This document shows, piece after piece, positions 22,705 through 34,485 of a DNA stretch of 64,000 nucleotides. The notes beneath the pieces were generated by a model. It saw only the letters and a program-made list of their open reading frames with translations, had not been told where the DNA came from and did no database searches. The translations under genes were made by a program, and so were the position numbers. The stretch is from assembly GCA_025452255.1 (NCBI GenBank), contig CP104974.1, positions 3,326,156 to 3,390,155 of the forward strand, given 5' to 3'. Source of the DNA: Devosia sp. A8/3-2 (GTDB taxonomy: Bacteria; Pseudomonadota; Alphaproteobacteria; Rhizobiales; Devosiaceae). The stretch's first letter is position 1. Every line of letters starts with the position of its first letter.

Positions 22705-24624
22705 ATGGATAGACGTAGCTTTATGATGGGCACGGCAGTCAGCGCTGCTGCTGGCGAGCAAGGGCCCGGCCTTTGCGCAGGAGGCCGAAGGCGTAGCGCC
22801 GGACTCGGCGCAATTCCTGCGCAACGAGACGGTCATCGTGCACAACCCCGAAGGGATCATCCGCAATCCGGGTTGGTTCAATCCATGGGTTGTCGGCGCC
22901 GGCAATGGCACTAGCAATGGCTTGCACCAGCTGACCACGGACACGCTCTGGCTGATCGATCCCGATGCGGGTGTCGAGGGCGCCAGCGAGAACGCCATTT
23001 ACAATTCGCTGGCCGACGATCTCTGGCAGTATAATGACGATTTCACGGAAATGACCGTGAAGCTGAAACAGGGCATTACACGGAGCGACGGCGTCGATTT
23101 CACCGCCGACGACGTGGTCTATACCGTCGAAAAGCAGAAGGCGACGCCCGGCACCCCGTTCAATGGCGCATTTACCGCGCAGGTCGCTTCTGTCGAGGCA
23201 ACCGACCCCTACACCGTTCACTTCAAGCTCAACGCCTCCAATCTGCGCTTCCACACGCTGTTCTCGGTGCGCTGGACCGGCGCCCGGATCATGCCCAAGC
23301 ATGTGTTCGAGAAGGTCGAGGACATTCTCAGCTTCGACAACAACCCGCCGGTGAGCTCGGGGCCGTATACGCTGCATTCGTTCGATCCGAACGGCACTCG
23401 GTATATCTGGGAAAAGCGCGCCGACTGGGAAAAGACCGCACTGGGCATGGTGGGCGAGCCCAAGCCGCGCTTCATCATCTATCGCAACAACATGTCCCCG
23501 GATAACCGCCTGATCGAGATGCGCAATGGCAATCTCGACATGGTGCATGACCTGACGCCGGAAGCCACTTTCTCGGTGGTAGCGCAGGATCCGCAGATCA
23601 AGGGCTGGTTCCCCGGCTTCCCCTATGCCCATCCCGATCCGACGCTGGTGATGGCAATCTTCAACCTGCAGAACCCCAAATTCCAGGACAAGCGCGTGCG
23701 CTGGGCTCTGACGCTGATGCTCGATGCGCGCCATGTCGATGGCCAGCTATCGTGGTGCGGCCACGCTGTCGGCGATTTCGGTGCCGCCAACCGGCACCCA
23801 TCCGCGCTGACTATCACGGGCCGTTGCAGGAATTTCTCACCAATTACGAGATCGACACCGGCACCAGCAAGGTCAAACCTTACGATGCCGAAGTCGGGCT
23901 GCAGATCGCCGAGATGGTTCGCCCGCACTTCGGCGACGCCGTGCCGAGCGACGAAACCGCCATCCGCAACGCCTTTGGCTATGGCTGGTGGAAGCAGAAT
24001 ATTCCGGCGGCTGAAGAGCTGCTGACTGCTGCCGGCTTCACCAAGAACGGCAATCAGTGGATGCAGCCAGACGGCCAGCCCTTCACCTTCTCGGTGATGG
24101 TGCCGACCGATGGCGTGGTCAACCGGCTAGGCTCGATCATTGCCCAGACTCGGGCGCAGAATGGCGTGCAGGCACAAGTGGAAGCGGCCTCGGACACTGG
24201 GATCGTCAACGCGTCGGCAATTACGAAGTCAACATTGCCCGGGCGGTGGAAACTCAGGGCGGTCACCCCGATCTCAGCTTCTTCCTCGACAGCTACCATT
24301 CCGATTATGTGGTCGAGCCAGGCGCTGCAACCCGACCGCAACTGGATGCGTTGGAAGGACCCGCGGCTCGACGAAATCATCGAGAAAATCCGCGGCATCG
24401 ACTTCAACGATCCCAAGGGGATCGAATATGGCACGGACTTCGTCAAGCTCCACCTCGAGGAGATGCCGAACATTCCGATCATGGCCTATAACGTGTTCTC
24501 GCTCCAATCGACCCGTTACTGGACCGGCTGGCCGAACGCGGAAAACAACTATGCCAACCCGGTGACCAATTGGTCGAACGGGCGGTACATCTTCACCCAG
24601 ATCACGCCTGCTACAGGCGCGTAA
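22705..24624 (+). CDS. Peptide/oligosaccharide ABC transporter substrate-binding protein (family 5)
   Basis: About 640 residues of the DppA/OppA class. The N-terminus MDRRSFMMGTAVSAA carries a twin Arg signal and is preceded by GGGAGGA. The mature protein shows DDVVYTVEKQKATPG, SSGPYTLHSFDPNGTRY and GWFPGFPYAHPD. Frames break near 22750 (in the signal peptide), 23740, 24215 and 24325. The C-terminus (TRYWTGWPNAENNYANP) fits proteins that bind oligosaccharides or glycosides. It is the first gene of a five-gene importer operon whose next neighbour outside is a glycosidase, which supports sugar rather than peptide as substrate. Confidence 0.85.
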
Positions 24625-24696
24625 GAGCCTCCCCGGTGGCTCGGCCCACGGGCCGGGCCGCATGGGGATGAAAATGTGGAGCGAGCCTCGGTTTTT

Positions 24697-24855
24697 CCTT
24701 CCCCCTTGCGGGAGAAGGTGCCCGAAGGGCGGATGAGGGGTTTGTGCCCCGCACGGCACACAAAGCATGGGCGAGCGCAGCACCCCTCACACTGGTTTTC
24801 CGCTGAACGTGGAAAACCAGTCCCTCTCCTGCAAGGGGCGAGGGAAGAGCAGGCC
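24697..24855. repeat. Dispersed repeat D, composite palindromic element
   Basis: About 150 bases containing GAGAAGGTGCCCGAAGGGCG, an inner hairpin around the sequence GCTGAACG, and the end CAAGGGGCGAGGG. A second copy with the same order lies at 49998-50150. It fills the gap between the binding-protein and permease genes. Confidence 0.7.
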
Positions 24856-24874
24856 GAGGTCGTGAGGTAAATAT

Positions 24875-25881
24875 ATGAACACTTATCTATGGTTTGTCGG
24901 CAAGCGCATCCTGCAATTGCTTGCGGTTATCTTTTGCGGGGTTTCGAGCGACGTTTCTGGTGACGCATCTGTCCCCGATCGATCCGGTGGAGCAGGTGCT
25001 GGGACGGTTGTCCGCCCGCTCGAACCTGTCGCCGGAGGCCATTGCCTCGACCCGCGCGGCGCTGACCGAGCTCTATGGCACCGGGCAGCCGATCGTGAGC
25101 CAGTATTTCAATTTCTGGATGCGGCTGCTGCGCGGTGATCTGGGCCCTTCGCTGCTGGCCTTTCCTACCCCCTCGATGGAACTGGTGGCTCGCGCCCTGC
25201 CCCGGACGCTGGGCCTATTGACCACTTCGACACTGATTACCTTCGTCATCGGCAATCTGTTTGGCGCGCTGGCGGGCTATAGTCCCGATAACCGGTTCTT
25301 CCAGGCCTTCGGCATCGTCGCCATCGCCGTCCAGCCAATCCCCTATTATGTGGTGGCCTTCATCCTGCTGGTCATTTTCGGCTTTCTGTGGCCGGTGCTG
25401 CCCATTTCGGGCGGCTTTGCCATGGATGTGCGACCGGGCCTGACGCTGGCCTATATCGGCTCGATATTGCAGCACTCCATCCTGCCGGCGCTGTCGCTGG
25501 TGCTGGTCGGGTTTGGCGGCTGGTTCCCGGGCATGCGGGCGCTGGTCTCCAATATCGTCAACGATGATTACGTGACCTATGCCGAACTGGGCGGGGTGAG
25601 CCGCAGGACCATTGTGGACGCCTATGTCATCCGCAATGCCATGGTGCCGCAGCTGACGGCGCTGGCCATGGCGCTGGGCGGGGTGTTTTCGGGCACCGTC
25701 ATCACCGAGCAGGTGTTCAACTATCCCGGCATCGGTTCGCTTTTGATCGATGGGGTGAACTATGGCGATTATTCACTGGTGCTGGCCGTATCGACCGTTT
25801 CTGATCACCGCGGTGGCATTGGCGATCTTCATCGTTGACCTGCTGCATCCTTTGCTCGACCCCCGCGTGCGGACGGAGTAG
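24875..25881 (+). CDS. ABC transporter permease (DppB/OppB type)
   Basis: About 335 residues, starting MNTYLWFVGKRILQLLAV. The family EAA loop and membrane part are seen in YVTYAELGGVSRRTIVDAYV and VFSGTVITEQVFNYPGIG. Frames break near 24940 and at 25802 (an extra T, consistent with TTCG read as TTCTG). After restoration it ends LLDPRVRTE at 25881. It is six bases from the next permease gene. Confidence 0.88.
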
Positions 25882-25887
25882 GCCCAT

Positions 25888-26746
25888 ATGTTTGCAGTGT
25901 TTCATGACCTCATCCGCTATAATCTCGAATTCACCATCGGGCTGATCCCGGTCGGCTTCGTGGTGATTTTCGTGGCGCTGAGCTTTTTTTCGCCGGTCGA
26001 TCCCACGCTGATCTACATGACCATTCCCGACCAGCCGCCCTCGGGCCAATACTGGTTCGGCACCAATTCGCGCGGGCAGGATCTGTTCTGGCAGCTTTCG
26101 GCCGCGTTCAAGAACAGCCTGATCTTCGGCATCACCGTGGCGGTGCTGAGCCGTATCATCTCGATCGCGGTGGGCTTGCTGTCTGGCTATGCCGGGGGTG
26201 GGTGGACCGGGTGTTGATGTTCATCAACGACATCTTCGTGGCCGTGCCGATCTTTCCGATCCCGGTGCTGTTCTATTTCGTGCTGCGCAACAACCCTGGA
26301 CAGCTTCACCCTAGCGCTGATCATGGCGTGTTTCGGCTGGCCGTTCTGATGCGCGGTTGATCCGCTCGGTGGCGCTGGGTCTCAAGCATCGTGAATTTAC
26401 CCGGCATGCCGTATTTGCCGGCATGAGCACCCGCAAGGTGCTGCTTGAAGAGCACCTGCCCTATGTGATGCCGATCGTGTTCGCCACCTTCATGAACAAC
26501 ATGCTGTGGTCGATTGGCCTCGAAGTCACCATGGCGGTGCTGGGCTTTACCAATCTCAATAATCCCACCATCGGCACGGTGCTGTATTGGGCCAATTCGC
26601 ACTCGGCCATGATGGTGGGCGTGTGGTGGTGGATCCTCATTCCGGTGGTGCTGATCGTCATCACCTTTATCGGGCTGTTCCTGCTGGCCATGTCGATGAA
26701 CGAATATATCGACCCGCGCAGCCGCCTTCGCCGTATGGGAGCTTGA
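25888..26746 (+). CDS. ABC transporter permease (DppC/OppC type)
   Basis: About 286 residues. Hallmarks are the N-terminal FGTNSRGQDLFWQL segment and the EAA region RHAVFAGMSTRKVLLEEHLP. Three errors break the frame: near 26210 (G run), 26294 (AACCTGG read with an extra C) and 26347 (TTCG read as TTCTG). Correcting them gives MACFGWPFDARLIRSVALG. The stop overlaps the start of the first ATPase gene. Confidence 0.87.
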
Positions 26747-27777
26747 TGATGGCCAATGAAATCCTGACCGTCGATGGGCTCAAGGCCTATTACCAGATGA
26801 ACTATTACGGCGTGCAGCGTGAAGTGCGGGCCGTCGATGACATCACCATGAGCATCAAGCGCAACGAGGTTTACGGCATTGCGGGGGAAAGCTCGTCGGG
26901 CAAGACGAGCTTTATCAAGGTGCTGGCGGCGGCGATGCGGCCGCCGTTCCGGGTGGTGGCGGGCTCGGTCAAATATGACTTCAAGGGGCATCCGATCGAT
27001 GTCGCTTCGGCCAGCGAAAAGCAGATCGAGGCGGTGCGCTGGAAGCATCTGAGCTACATCATGCAGGGCTCGATGAGCGTGCTGAACCCGGTGCGCCGGA
27101 TCGGCAAGACGTTCGAGGACTTTGCGGCGCGGCCGCTGGGCCTATCGGGCGACGCGTTCAAGCAGCGGGTGATCGGGCATCTGGATCGGCTCAAGCTGTC
27201 GCCGGATGTGTTGCGGGCCTATCCGCATGAACTTTCGGGCGGCATGCGGCAGCGCGTGACCATTGGGCTGGCGACGGTGTGCCACCCCGAATTCATCATT
27301 GCGGATGAGCCGACGACGGCGCTGGACGTGGTGGTGCAAAAGGAAGTGCTGAGCCTCATCCGCGATATTCAGAAAGAGATGGGCGCCTCGGTGGTGTTCG
27401 TGACGCACGATATGAGCGTGCATGCCAATGTGGCCGATCGCGTGGGCATTATCTATGCCGGGCGGCTGGTGGAGGAAGGGCCGACGCGCGAAATGTTCTT
27501 CGCGCCCAAGCATCCCTATACGGCCCATCTGGTGGCGAGCCTGCCGCGCATTGGCGATACGGCGCAGCGGCCGGCGCTGGAGGGGCGGCCGCCAAGCTCG
27601 GCCGCGCTGCCGGCGGGGTGCCGGTTTCATCCGCGCTGCCCGCTGGCCGTCGACAAATGCAAGACCGAGGTTCCGCCCATGGAAACGGTGGGGAAGGATC
27701 ATCGCACCGCCTGCTGGCGCTGGAAGGATGTGGAGCCGCTGGTGGCGCCCCATGCAAGCCACGGGGTGATGGCATGA
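26746..27777 (+). CDS. ABC transporter ATP-binding protein (DppD/OppD type)
   Basis: A complete 343-residue ATPase. Walker A is the variant [13 protein letters not shown]. The Q loop is [13 protein letters not shown], the signature [14 protein letters not shown], Walker [13 protein letters not shown] and the H loop VFVTHDMSV. The C-terminus carries the oligopeptide-transporter extension with three cysteines ([15 protein letters not shown]), linked in relatives to an iron-sulfur cluster. Its start overlaps the permease stop and its stop overlaps the next start. Confidence 0.93.
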   Translation: MMANEILTVDGLKAYYQMNYYGVQREVRAVDDITMSIKRNEVYGIAGESSSGKTSFIKVLAAAMRPPFRVVAGSVKYDFKGHPIDVASASEKQIEAVRWKHLSYIMQGSMSVLNPVRRIGKTFEDFAARPLGLSGDAFKQRVIGHLDRLKLSPDVLRAYPHELSGGMRQRVTIGLATVCHPEFIIADEPTTALDVVVQKEVLSLIRDIQKEMGASVVFVTHDMSVHANVADRVGIIYAGRLVEEGPTREMFFAPKHPYTAHLVASLPRIGDTAQRPALEGRPPSSAALPAGCRFHPRCPLAVDKCKTEVPPMETVGKDHRTACWRWKDVEPLVAPHASHGVMA

Positions 27778-28693
27778 GCACGCTGCTGGACATCAACAAT
27801 GTCTCCAAGCAATTCACCATGGGCGGGCTGCTGTCGCGCAAGGTGGTGAATGCCGTGGAGGGCGCGAGCTTTGCGCTGAGCGTGGAAAAGCCCGAGATTT
27901 TCACCATTATCGGGGAGAGCGGCTCGGGCAAGACGACGCTGGCGCGCATGATCCTGGGGCTGGAATTGCCCAGCAATGGCACGATCAGCTTTCGCGGCAA
28001 GACGGTGAGCGCCAAGGTGAGCCGGGCCGAGCGGCTCGACTTCATGGCCAATGTGCAGCCGGTGTTCCAGAACCCGTTCGAGGCGTTCAACCCGCTCAAG
28101 CGGATCGATCGGTATCTGGAATCCACGGCGCGGCGGTTTTTGAAACTCAAGGATCGGACTGAGCTCGACCGGGCGATGGATGGCGCGCTGCAAAAGGTGG
28201 GGCTGAGCCTTGCCGAAGTGAAGGGACGCTATCCTCATGAAATGAGCGGGGGCAACTCCAGCGCGCGGCCATTGCGCGGGCGCTGATCCCCAATCCGCCG
28301 CTGCTGATTGCGGACGAGCCGGTGTCCATGGTGGATGCCAGCCTGCGCATGAGCATTGTCAACCTGCTCAAGAGCCTGCGGGATGATCTGAAGGTTTCGG
28401 TGATCTACATCACGCACGATCTGGCGACAGCCTATTACATTTCCAACCGCATCATCATCATGCAGCGCGGGCGGATTGTGGAAATGGGCGATGCGCGGAC
28501 GGTGTTGGATAATCCCGAGCATCCGTACTCGCGTCTGCTGAAGGCCAGTGTGTTGAGCACTGAGGATGCGGGCGACGGGAAGCTGGCGACGGACCGGGAG
28601 ATGGTGAGTCGCGCCAATGGCTTGATGGGGGTTGCGGGTAGATTGGTTGATCGGCCGGATGGACGGTCGGTGCGGGTTTATGAGGGGGTGTAG
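27774..28693 (+). CDS. ABC transporter ATP-binding protein (DppF/OppF type)
   Basis: About 306 residues and the second ATPase of this importer, coupled to the first by ATGA. Walker A is [13 protein letters not shown], Walker [14 protein letters not shown] and the H loop [12 protein letters not shown]. The signature loop is broken by a frameshift near 28248; the restored reading is [15 protein letters not shown]. Otherwise intact. Confidence 0.9.
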
Positions 28694-28777
28694 GGGCTGA
28701 TATTGGTGCTCTGTCACTCCTCCCTGCCCTCCCTATCAAGGGAGATTGCCGGGGATGCTGGGAAGGCGCGATCTCAG

Positions 28778-28818
28778 AAACGGAGGTTCCCGCTTTCGCT
28801 GGGAATGACATTGTGGAG
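28778..28818. repeat. Dispersed repeat A, copy 1
   Basis: Contains AAACGGAGGTTCCCGC and a tail GGAATGACATTGTGG, with a hairpin between. Other copies are at 32100, 46601 and 59531. A partial repeat-D-like element (CTTGCCGGGAGAAGGTGG) follows at about 28850. Confidence 0.75.
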
Positions 28819-28917
28819 GAGCCACAGACAGTGGCGCTTCTTCCCTTCTCCCCTTGCCGGGAGAAGGTGGCTCCGTAGGCGCGCTCTCCCTGCGATATTT
28901 CTGAGGAGTTCAAAACT

Positions 28918-29873
28918 ATGTCTGCACCGATTTTTCGTGATCCGGTTGCCGATGGGGCGGCGGACCCGACGGTAATTCGCAAGCAAGGTACCGATGAGTG
29001 GTGGATGTTCTACACCAACCGGCAGCCGGCGGCGGAGGGACCTAATTTCACTGGATTCATGGCTCGCCGATCGGGGTGGCGGTGAGCCGTGATGATGGGG
29101 CGAGCTGGCATTATCGTGGGACGGTCAAGGGGCTGGATGACCCCAAGGATGCGGGGCAGACCAATACGCATTGGGCGCCGGAGGTGATCTGGGCCGAGGG
29201 CGAGTATCACATGTGGCTGAGCTACATTCCCGGCATACCGGACAACTGGCCGGGCGTGCCACGCACGATCACGCATTTTACCAGCCCTGATCTTGAGACG
29301 TGGACGCGGGTGGGGCCGCTGACGCTCAATGGGCCGCGGGTGATCGACGCCTGTGTGCTCAAATGCCCGGATGGGCTGTGGCGCATGTGGTACAAGGACG
29401 AGGATGCCGGCTCGAGCACCCGGAGCGCGGTGAGCACGGACCTTTATACGTGGCGGCAGGAGGGGCTGGTGCTGCCCGGCTCGCCCGATGCGCCGCCGCA
29501 TGAGGGGCCCAATGTGTTCGTGCTGGGCGGCTGGCACTGGCTGATCGTCGATGAATGGCGCGGGCAAGGCGTGTACCGCTCCAAGGATGCGGTGAACTGG
29601 GAGCGACAAGGGATCATCGGGGGCGAACCGGGGGCCGATCCGATGGATATCCGCTTCCTGCGGCATGCCGATGTGGTCGTGGTGGGCGACCATGGGGCGC
29701 TGTATTATTTCACGCATCCCGAATGGGACGAGCTGGGCGACAAGGCCGGGCCGCCGGACGTGGCGGCACGCCGGACGGCGGTGCATCACGGGCGGTTGAC
29801 GGTGGTGGACGACGTGCTGGTGTTTGAGCGGGATGTGGCCAAAGGCACGCCCCTGCTAAGGGCGCAGCTTTAG
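28918..29873 (+). CDS. Beta-propeller glycosidase (GH43-like)
   Basis: About 318 residues. The order of motifs is typical of five-bladed propeller glycosidases: IFRDPVADGAADPTVI with a likely catalytic Asp, DEWWMFYTNRQP, HWAPEVIWAEGEYHMWLSY (Glu) and GPRVIDACVLKCPDGLWRMW. The frame breaks near 29058, where ACCTGG appears as ACTGG; restoration gives FTWIHGSPIGVAVSRDDG. There is no signal peptide. It lies downstream of the sugar/peptide importer operon, so it probably cuts what the importer brings in. Confidence 0.78.
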
Positions 29874-29881
29874 CCGGCATC

Positions 29882-29942
29882 GGAATACCCCTTTCTAGCC
29901 TCCGCTGATAAGGGAGGGACTGCGCGGTGGATGCGGTGATAT
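29882..29942. repeat. Dispersed repeat B, copy 1
   Basis: Core TACCCCTTTCTAGCCTCC, then CTGATAAGGGAGGGACTG. It is preceded by GCATCGGAA, also found in the copy inside putA. Confidence 0.7.
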
Positions 29943-29982
29943 TTTGCCCGAGCACAATCGTCGCTCCATCTGCGATTGAACG

Positions 29983-30496
29983 TTAGCGGGACCGCTCCAG
30001 CAGAATTGGGGTGTGTTCGCCGTATTTGCCGCGCGCATATTCGACATAGCCCAGTTTGTTGGCCAGCCTGAGCGAGGGCGTGTTGTCCGGGTGGATCATG
30101 CAGACGGTGCGGGGCATGGTCTGGTCGGCCCAAGACAGGACCGCGCTGAGTGCTTCCTGCGCGAGGCCCCTGCCCTGATAATGTGGCAGCATTACCCAGC
30201 CCGCTTCCGGTGTATCACCAAGCGGCGGCGTCACGTCACGATGCAAGTCGGCCAGACCGAATTCGCCGATGACGGCGCCGGTCTCGCGCTCGGTGACCAA
30301 GAAGTAGCCATAACCAAGCAATTGCCAATGGCCGGCATAGGCCGAGGATGCGCCGCCGAGTTTCGTCTGATGTGCTCGGGCGACCACCGATGAAGCGGGT
30401 GACGCCCGCGTCGGCCCAGAGCGTGGCGCAGGCGGGAAAGTCGGCCGTGGTGTGGCCGCGAAGGATGAGGCGGTCGGTGGTGAGGATTGGGGGCAT
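29983..30496 (-). CDS. GNAT-family N-acetyltransferase (RimJ/RimL type)
   Basis: About 170 residues. N-terminus MPPILTTDRLILRGHTTADF is typical. The acetyl-CoA loop is visible as LPHYQGRGLAQEALSAVL, and the end as NTPSLRLANKLGYVEYAR. One extra base near 30378 breaks the frame. Such enzymes acetylate proteins or small amines; the target cannot be told from the sequence. Confidence 0.88.
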
Positions 30497-30512
30497 TGAA
30501 GAGACTCTTTTG

Positions 30513-30560
30513 GGGATACCCCTCCTAGCCTCCCCCTGATAGGGGGAGGGACCGTTCGGT
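30513..30560. repeat. Dispersed repeat B, copy 2
   Basis: Reads ATACCCCTCCTAGCCTCC, then CTGATAGGGGGAGGGACCG, a near-palindrome in the gap between the acetyltransferase and peptidase genes. Confidence 0.75.
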
Positions 30561-30576
30561 GATTGTGGCGCGATCC

Positions 30577-31676
30577 CTAGCCGGCCGCGACTGCGTTGCA
30601 GGGCATGTCGGAGAGGATTTCGGCTGTTCCGTTGCGGATGATGACGATTTCCTCGAGGCGCAGGCCGAATTGGCCTTGCAGGTAAATGCCGGGCTCGATG
30701 GAGAAGACCATGCCTTCTTCCAGTACGGTTTCCGAGGTGGCCGTGATGTAGGGCGTTTCGTGGATGTCGATGCCTGTGCCATGGCCGGTGCGGTGGAGGA
30801 AATTGGGGCCGTAGCCGGCTGATGTGATGACGTCGCGGGCGGCTTTGTCGACGGCGCTGGCTTTGACGCCGAGCCGGCGGCGGCGATGGCGGCGGCGACG
30901 GCGTGGTCGAGGATGGAGTGGATCTGGCCGAAGCCTTCAGGGGCGGAGCCGAAATAGCCGACGCGGGTCATGTCGGAGGGGTAGCCATAGATGCGGCCGC
31001 CAATGTCGATGAGGACGGCGTCACCGTCCTTGAGCTGGGTTTCCCCGGTATGGTGATGGGGGAAGGCGCCGTTGGGGCCAAAGCACACGCTGGTGAATTC
31101 GGGCGTGGCGCCATTGGCCTTGTAGAAATCGCGGATAGTGCTGGCGATCTCGCGCTCGGTGATGCCGGGCTTGAGGGCGGCAAAGCCAGCTGCCATGGCG
31201 GCGTCGTTGAGGACGGCCGACTTTTTCAGCGCGATGTATTCGGCTTCGTCTTTGCGGGAACGGAGGTAACCGACTGTGTCCTGGGTAAAGCGTCTTGTGG
31301 CGCCGGGCAGCGCGTCCGAGCAGCAGCAGGGCGAAGTCGGTGCGCATGGTTTCGTCGAGGACGATCGAGGGCGCAGTGCGGGTGATGCCGGTGGCGGTGA
31401 GCAGGTCTTCGAGCGCGGCGCCGGGGCCGTCGGCGTCGGTCCGGGGAAGAAAGGCAGATCGGTGTGCTGGCGGGCGCTGTCGACATTGAGCGCGGGCATG
31501 AGGAAGCCGGCGAAGGTTTGTGAGATGAGCAGAAGGACCGGGCGCTCGTCGCCGTGCGGGGAGAGATCGGCCGGGTAGATCATGTGGCTGGAGGGGCCGA
31601 TGGCGATCAGATCGGTGTTGGTGGCGGCCATGATGGCGCGGAGATTGGCGAGGCGGGTGGTGAGGGTGGGGGTCAT
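30577..31676 (-). CDS. M24-family metallopeptidase (Xaa-Pro peptidase/creatinase type)
   Basis: About 366 residues. The N-terminal creatinase-like domain starts MTPTLTTRLANLRAIM. The catalytic pita-bread domain shows the metal ligands: DAVLIDIGGR (Asp), YPSDMTRVGYFG (Asp), HRTGHGTGIDIHE (His), VFSIEPGIYL (Glu) and GLRLEEIV (Glu); the last three are read after correcting a frameshift near 30880. Other breaks are near 31440 (at a CCTGG) and 31315. Enzymes of this group cut Xaa-Pro dipeptides. Next door is a second Opp/Dpp-type importer, so it may process imported peptides. Confidence 0.88.
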
Positions 31677-31685
31677 GCTGGGCTC

Positions 31686-32145
31686 GGTGGTTTGGTTTTT
31701 GTGGGGGTACCCTCTCCTAGCCTCCCCTGATAGAGGGAGGGACCGCCCTGTGCTTGTGACGCGATTTGGTCCCAAGAGTGGAGAGATCCCGCCCCCTATC
31801 AGGGGGAGGCTAGGAGGGGGTATCCGGTCGGGCATCGAGTATGCGGAGGCATACCCCCACCCTGCTCGATTACGGACTTAGCTGAAGCTAAGTCCTATCT
31901 CGCTTCCTTGCCATTCGAGCATAGCTCTCATGGCCTTCTCTCCTCAAATCGCTCCACCGGAGCGATTTGCCCTACGGGACGGTTCCGAAGCCCACAAGGG
32001 GGAGGGTGAGCGCGGCGGATCGGGATGATAGTGCCCGTCAATTTTTCCTCAGTGTCATCCCCATGAAAGCGGGGACCTCTGTTTGAATCTTGGAGAAGGA
32101 AACGGAGGTTCCCGCTTTCGCGGGAATGACATTGTGGGTGGATAC
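31686..32145. repeat. Repeat-filled intergenic stretch
   Basis: No gene is visible between the peptidase start and the next stop. It holds repeat B twice (31703-31752, and inverted at 31786-31826), a segment GCATACCCCCACCCTGCTCGA (31848 on) also present at 46567, two perfect hairpins (GGACTTAGCT at 31874-31895 and CAAATCGCTCC at 31945-31969, each with its complement), and repeat A at 32100-32138. Confidence 0.75.
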
Positions 32146-32208
32146 TTGGGAGCCGGGCTTGGGGCTCGGCTCCCGGGGCAAACGGCATGGCAGCGCCGTT
32201 GCGGATTT

Positions 32209-33794
32209 TTACTTCGTTACGAGGCGGTAGTAGACGAAGTCGGAGGTGGCGCCGTTGACGTAGCCGTTGACGGCCTTGGCCATGGCGACTCGGTAGGTGG
32301 CCCGGAACATGATGACGATGGGCGAAGTCTCCTGCACCTGCTTCTGCAGGTCGACATAGAGTTCGTTGCGCTTGGTCTGGTCGGGTTCGGCCGGGGCGGC
32401 GGTGACTTCGTCATTCATGGCCTGCGGCACGGCCCGAGCGTTGCGCCAGTGGTGGTGGCGGCGTAGGCGTCGTCGGCATTGTTGGAATTGTAGGCGAAGG
32501 CCTTGGCGTTGGAATGGGGGTCCATGAAATCGGGGCCCCAATAGAGCAGCATGGCTCGGTGGGTGCGCTCGCGGTATTTGGTGATGACCTGAGCGCCGGT
32601 GCCGGGCAGGATTTCGAAATTGATGCCGGCTTCGGCAAAGCTTGCCTGCAGGGACTGGGCGATATCGGTGAACGGGGTCGAGTTGATCACGTCCAGCGTC
32701 ACGGTGATGGGGGTCTTGATGCCCGCATCGGCCGAGATCTGCTTGGCCTTGTCGACGTCGAGGCTATAGGGCGTTTCGTCATAGGAGCCGGGAAAGCCCT
32801 TGGGCCAGAAGGCTCGGTGCTTTTCCATCTGGCCCTTGAGGAAGGACTGGGTCATCCTGTCGTAATCGACCGTGTAACGGGCAGCTTCCCACACGGCTGG
32901 CGGGGTCAGGGCTTCGTCCTTCTGGTTGAAGGAGAGGAAGTGGACGGCGGCCTGCGGGAAGGTCTCGACCTTGACGCTATCGGCAGGCAGGCTGCCAATC
33001 TGGTCGGGGGTGAGGTTCTTGGCGATATCGACGTCACCCGAGGTCAGCAGCAGCTGCTGGGTGGCGGCTTCGGCAACGTGACGGATGATCACCGTCTTCA
33101 TGGCCGGGGCGCCCTTGAAGTAGTTTTCATTGGCGGTGAGACGGATAATTTCGGCGGGGCGGTAATCGGCCAGCACGAAGGGGCCCGAACCGGCCGAATT
33201 GGTGTTCAGCCGAGCATTGCCCATGTCGCCATCGACCTCATTGGCCATGACGGTGACTTCATCCACGATGGAGGCCGGACGGGCGGCCAGCACGTTGAGC
33301 ACGAAGGCGGAAGAGAAATCGCCGTCATACTTCACAACCACCTTGCCATCGGCCACGGTGACCATGTCGGCGATGTTTTCCGGGGTCCAGCCGAGCTGGG
33401 TCAGGATGAAGGCCGGGGTCTTGTTCAGCTTGATGACGCGGGAGAAGGAGAACACCACGTCTTCGGGGCGAACCGGATTGCCCGAGGAGAAGGTGACGCC
33501 ATCGCGCAGGGTGAAAGTGATGGTCTTGGCAGCATCGTCGGCAACCCATTCGGTGGCGAGGCCCGGCGCGAGAACAGTGGTGTCCTCGGCGTCGTATTGC
33601 ACGAGGCGATCATAGAGATTGGTATTGAGTTCGCCCGAGGTGAACTCATAGGCTCGGGCCGGATCGATGGCGACGATGTCGTCGATATTCTGGGCGACGA
33701 CGAGGGCGTCGGTCGGGGTGGCAGCGAAGGCAGCGGTGCCGGCCAGCGGCAGCGTCAACGCAGTAGCAAGCAAGGCAGCTCGGAAGAGCTTCAT
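32209..33794 (-). CDS. Peptide ABC transporter substrate-binding protein (family 5, DppA type)
   Basis: About 528 residues with a good signal peptide (MKLFRAALLATALTLPLAG, cleavage after AFA). Family 5 motifs include TITFTLRDGVTFSSGNPV, NSAGSGPFVLADYRP and YWGPDFMDPHSNAKAF. The frame breaks near 32452 at a CCTGG. Codons at 33212 and nearby give NARLNTNSAG where relatives have Trp. It is 17 bases downstream of the XRE-cupin regulator gene and divergent from the permease and ATPase genes that complete the importer. Confidence 0.9.
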
Positions 33795-33811
33795 GGCGTT
33801 TCTCCTGTTTA

Positions 33812-34476
33812 TTATTTGACCAATTTCTTTTGTTTCACCGGCTTGGATTTGCCGGTTTTGGCTTCGCCGGCGGCTGGCGGGAAGGCTTTGCCGTCGAGCG
33901 GAAGAGGGTGAGCGTGCCGGTCCAGAGCAGGCGCGCGGGCTGGTCGGTGTGGTTGGACCGAGAATGGGGGCGGTTGCCGCGAAAATGCAGGCTATCGCCG
34001 GCGCTCATCAGCATTTCCTCGCCTTCGAGGCGCTGGGTGATGGAGCCTTCGAGCACGTAGAGGATTTCCTCGCCCTCATGCGCCACGGTTTCCGAGCGGT
34101 AGCCGGGCGGCACCGTCATGATGAAGCTGGAGAGCGTGTTGCCGGGGAAATCGGCACCCGTGCGCTCATAGATGATGGAGGAGCCATCGACCGAGAAGCG
34201 GTTGCGCTCGGCGGCGCGGGTGAGCGCATTATCGGCGCTGGGGGCGGAGACGAAATAGTCGATACCGACACCCAAGGCGCGGGCGATTTGCGCCAGAGTG
34301 CCCGGGGATGGGGTGGAGTGATCGCGCTCGACTTGGCTCAGATAGCCGACCGAAACTTCGGCGGCGGTGCCAAGCTCCTGCAGGGTCATTTGCTGCTGGC
34401 GGCGACGGGCGCGAATGAGCGAGCCCACCTTGGGGTGCCCATCCAGATCAGGCTTGGTCAGCGCGGTCCCTGCCAT
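33812..34476 (-). CDS. XRE-family regulator with a cupin domain
   Basis: About 220 residues. Residues 10-75 form a helix-turn-helix (GSLIRARRRQQQMTLQELG, EVSVGYLSQVERDHSTPSPG). The C-terminal half is a small-molecule-binding cupin (HEGEEILYVLEGSITQRLEG, AGDSLHFRGNRPHSRSN). The frame breaks near 33905 and the corrected C-terminus is lysine-rich, ending KQKKLVK at 33812. The ATG at 34476 follows GGTGGAG. It heads the binding-protein gene and is divergent from the permeases, so it probably controls both sides. Confidence 0.88.
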
Positions 34477-34485
34477 ACGTCTCCA

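Noticed and set aside
28778..32138. CRISPR array
   Set aside because: The repeats are scattered kilobases apart, differ in type and have no regular spacers; no cas gene is present.
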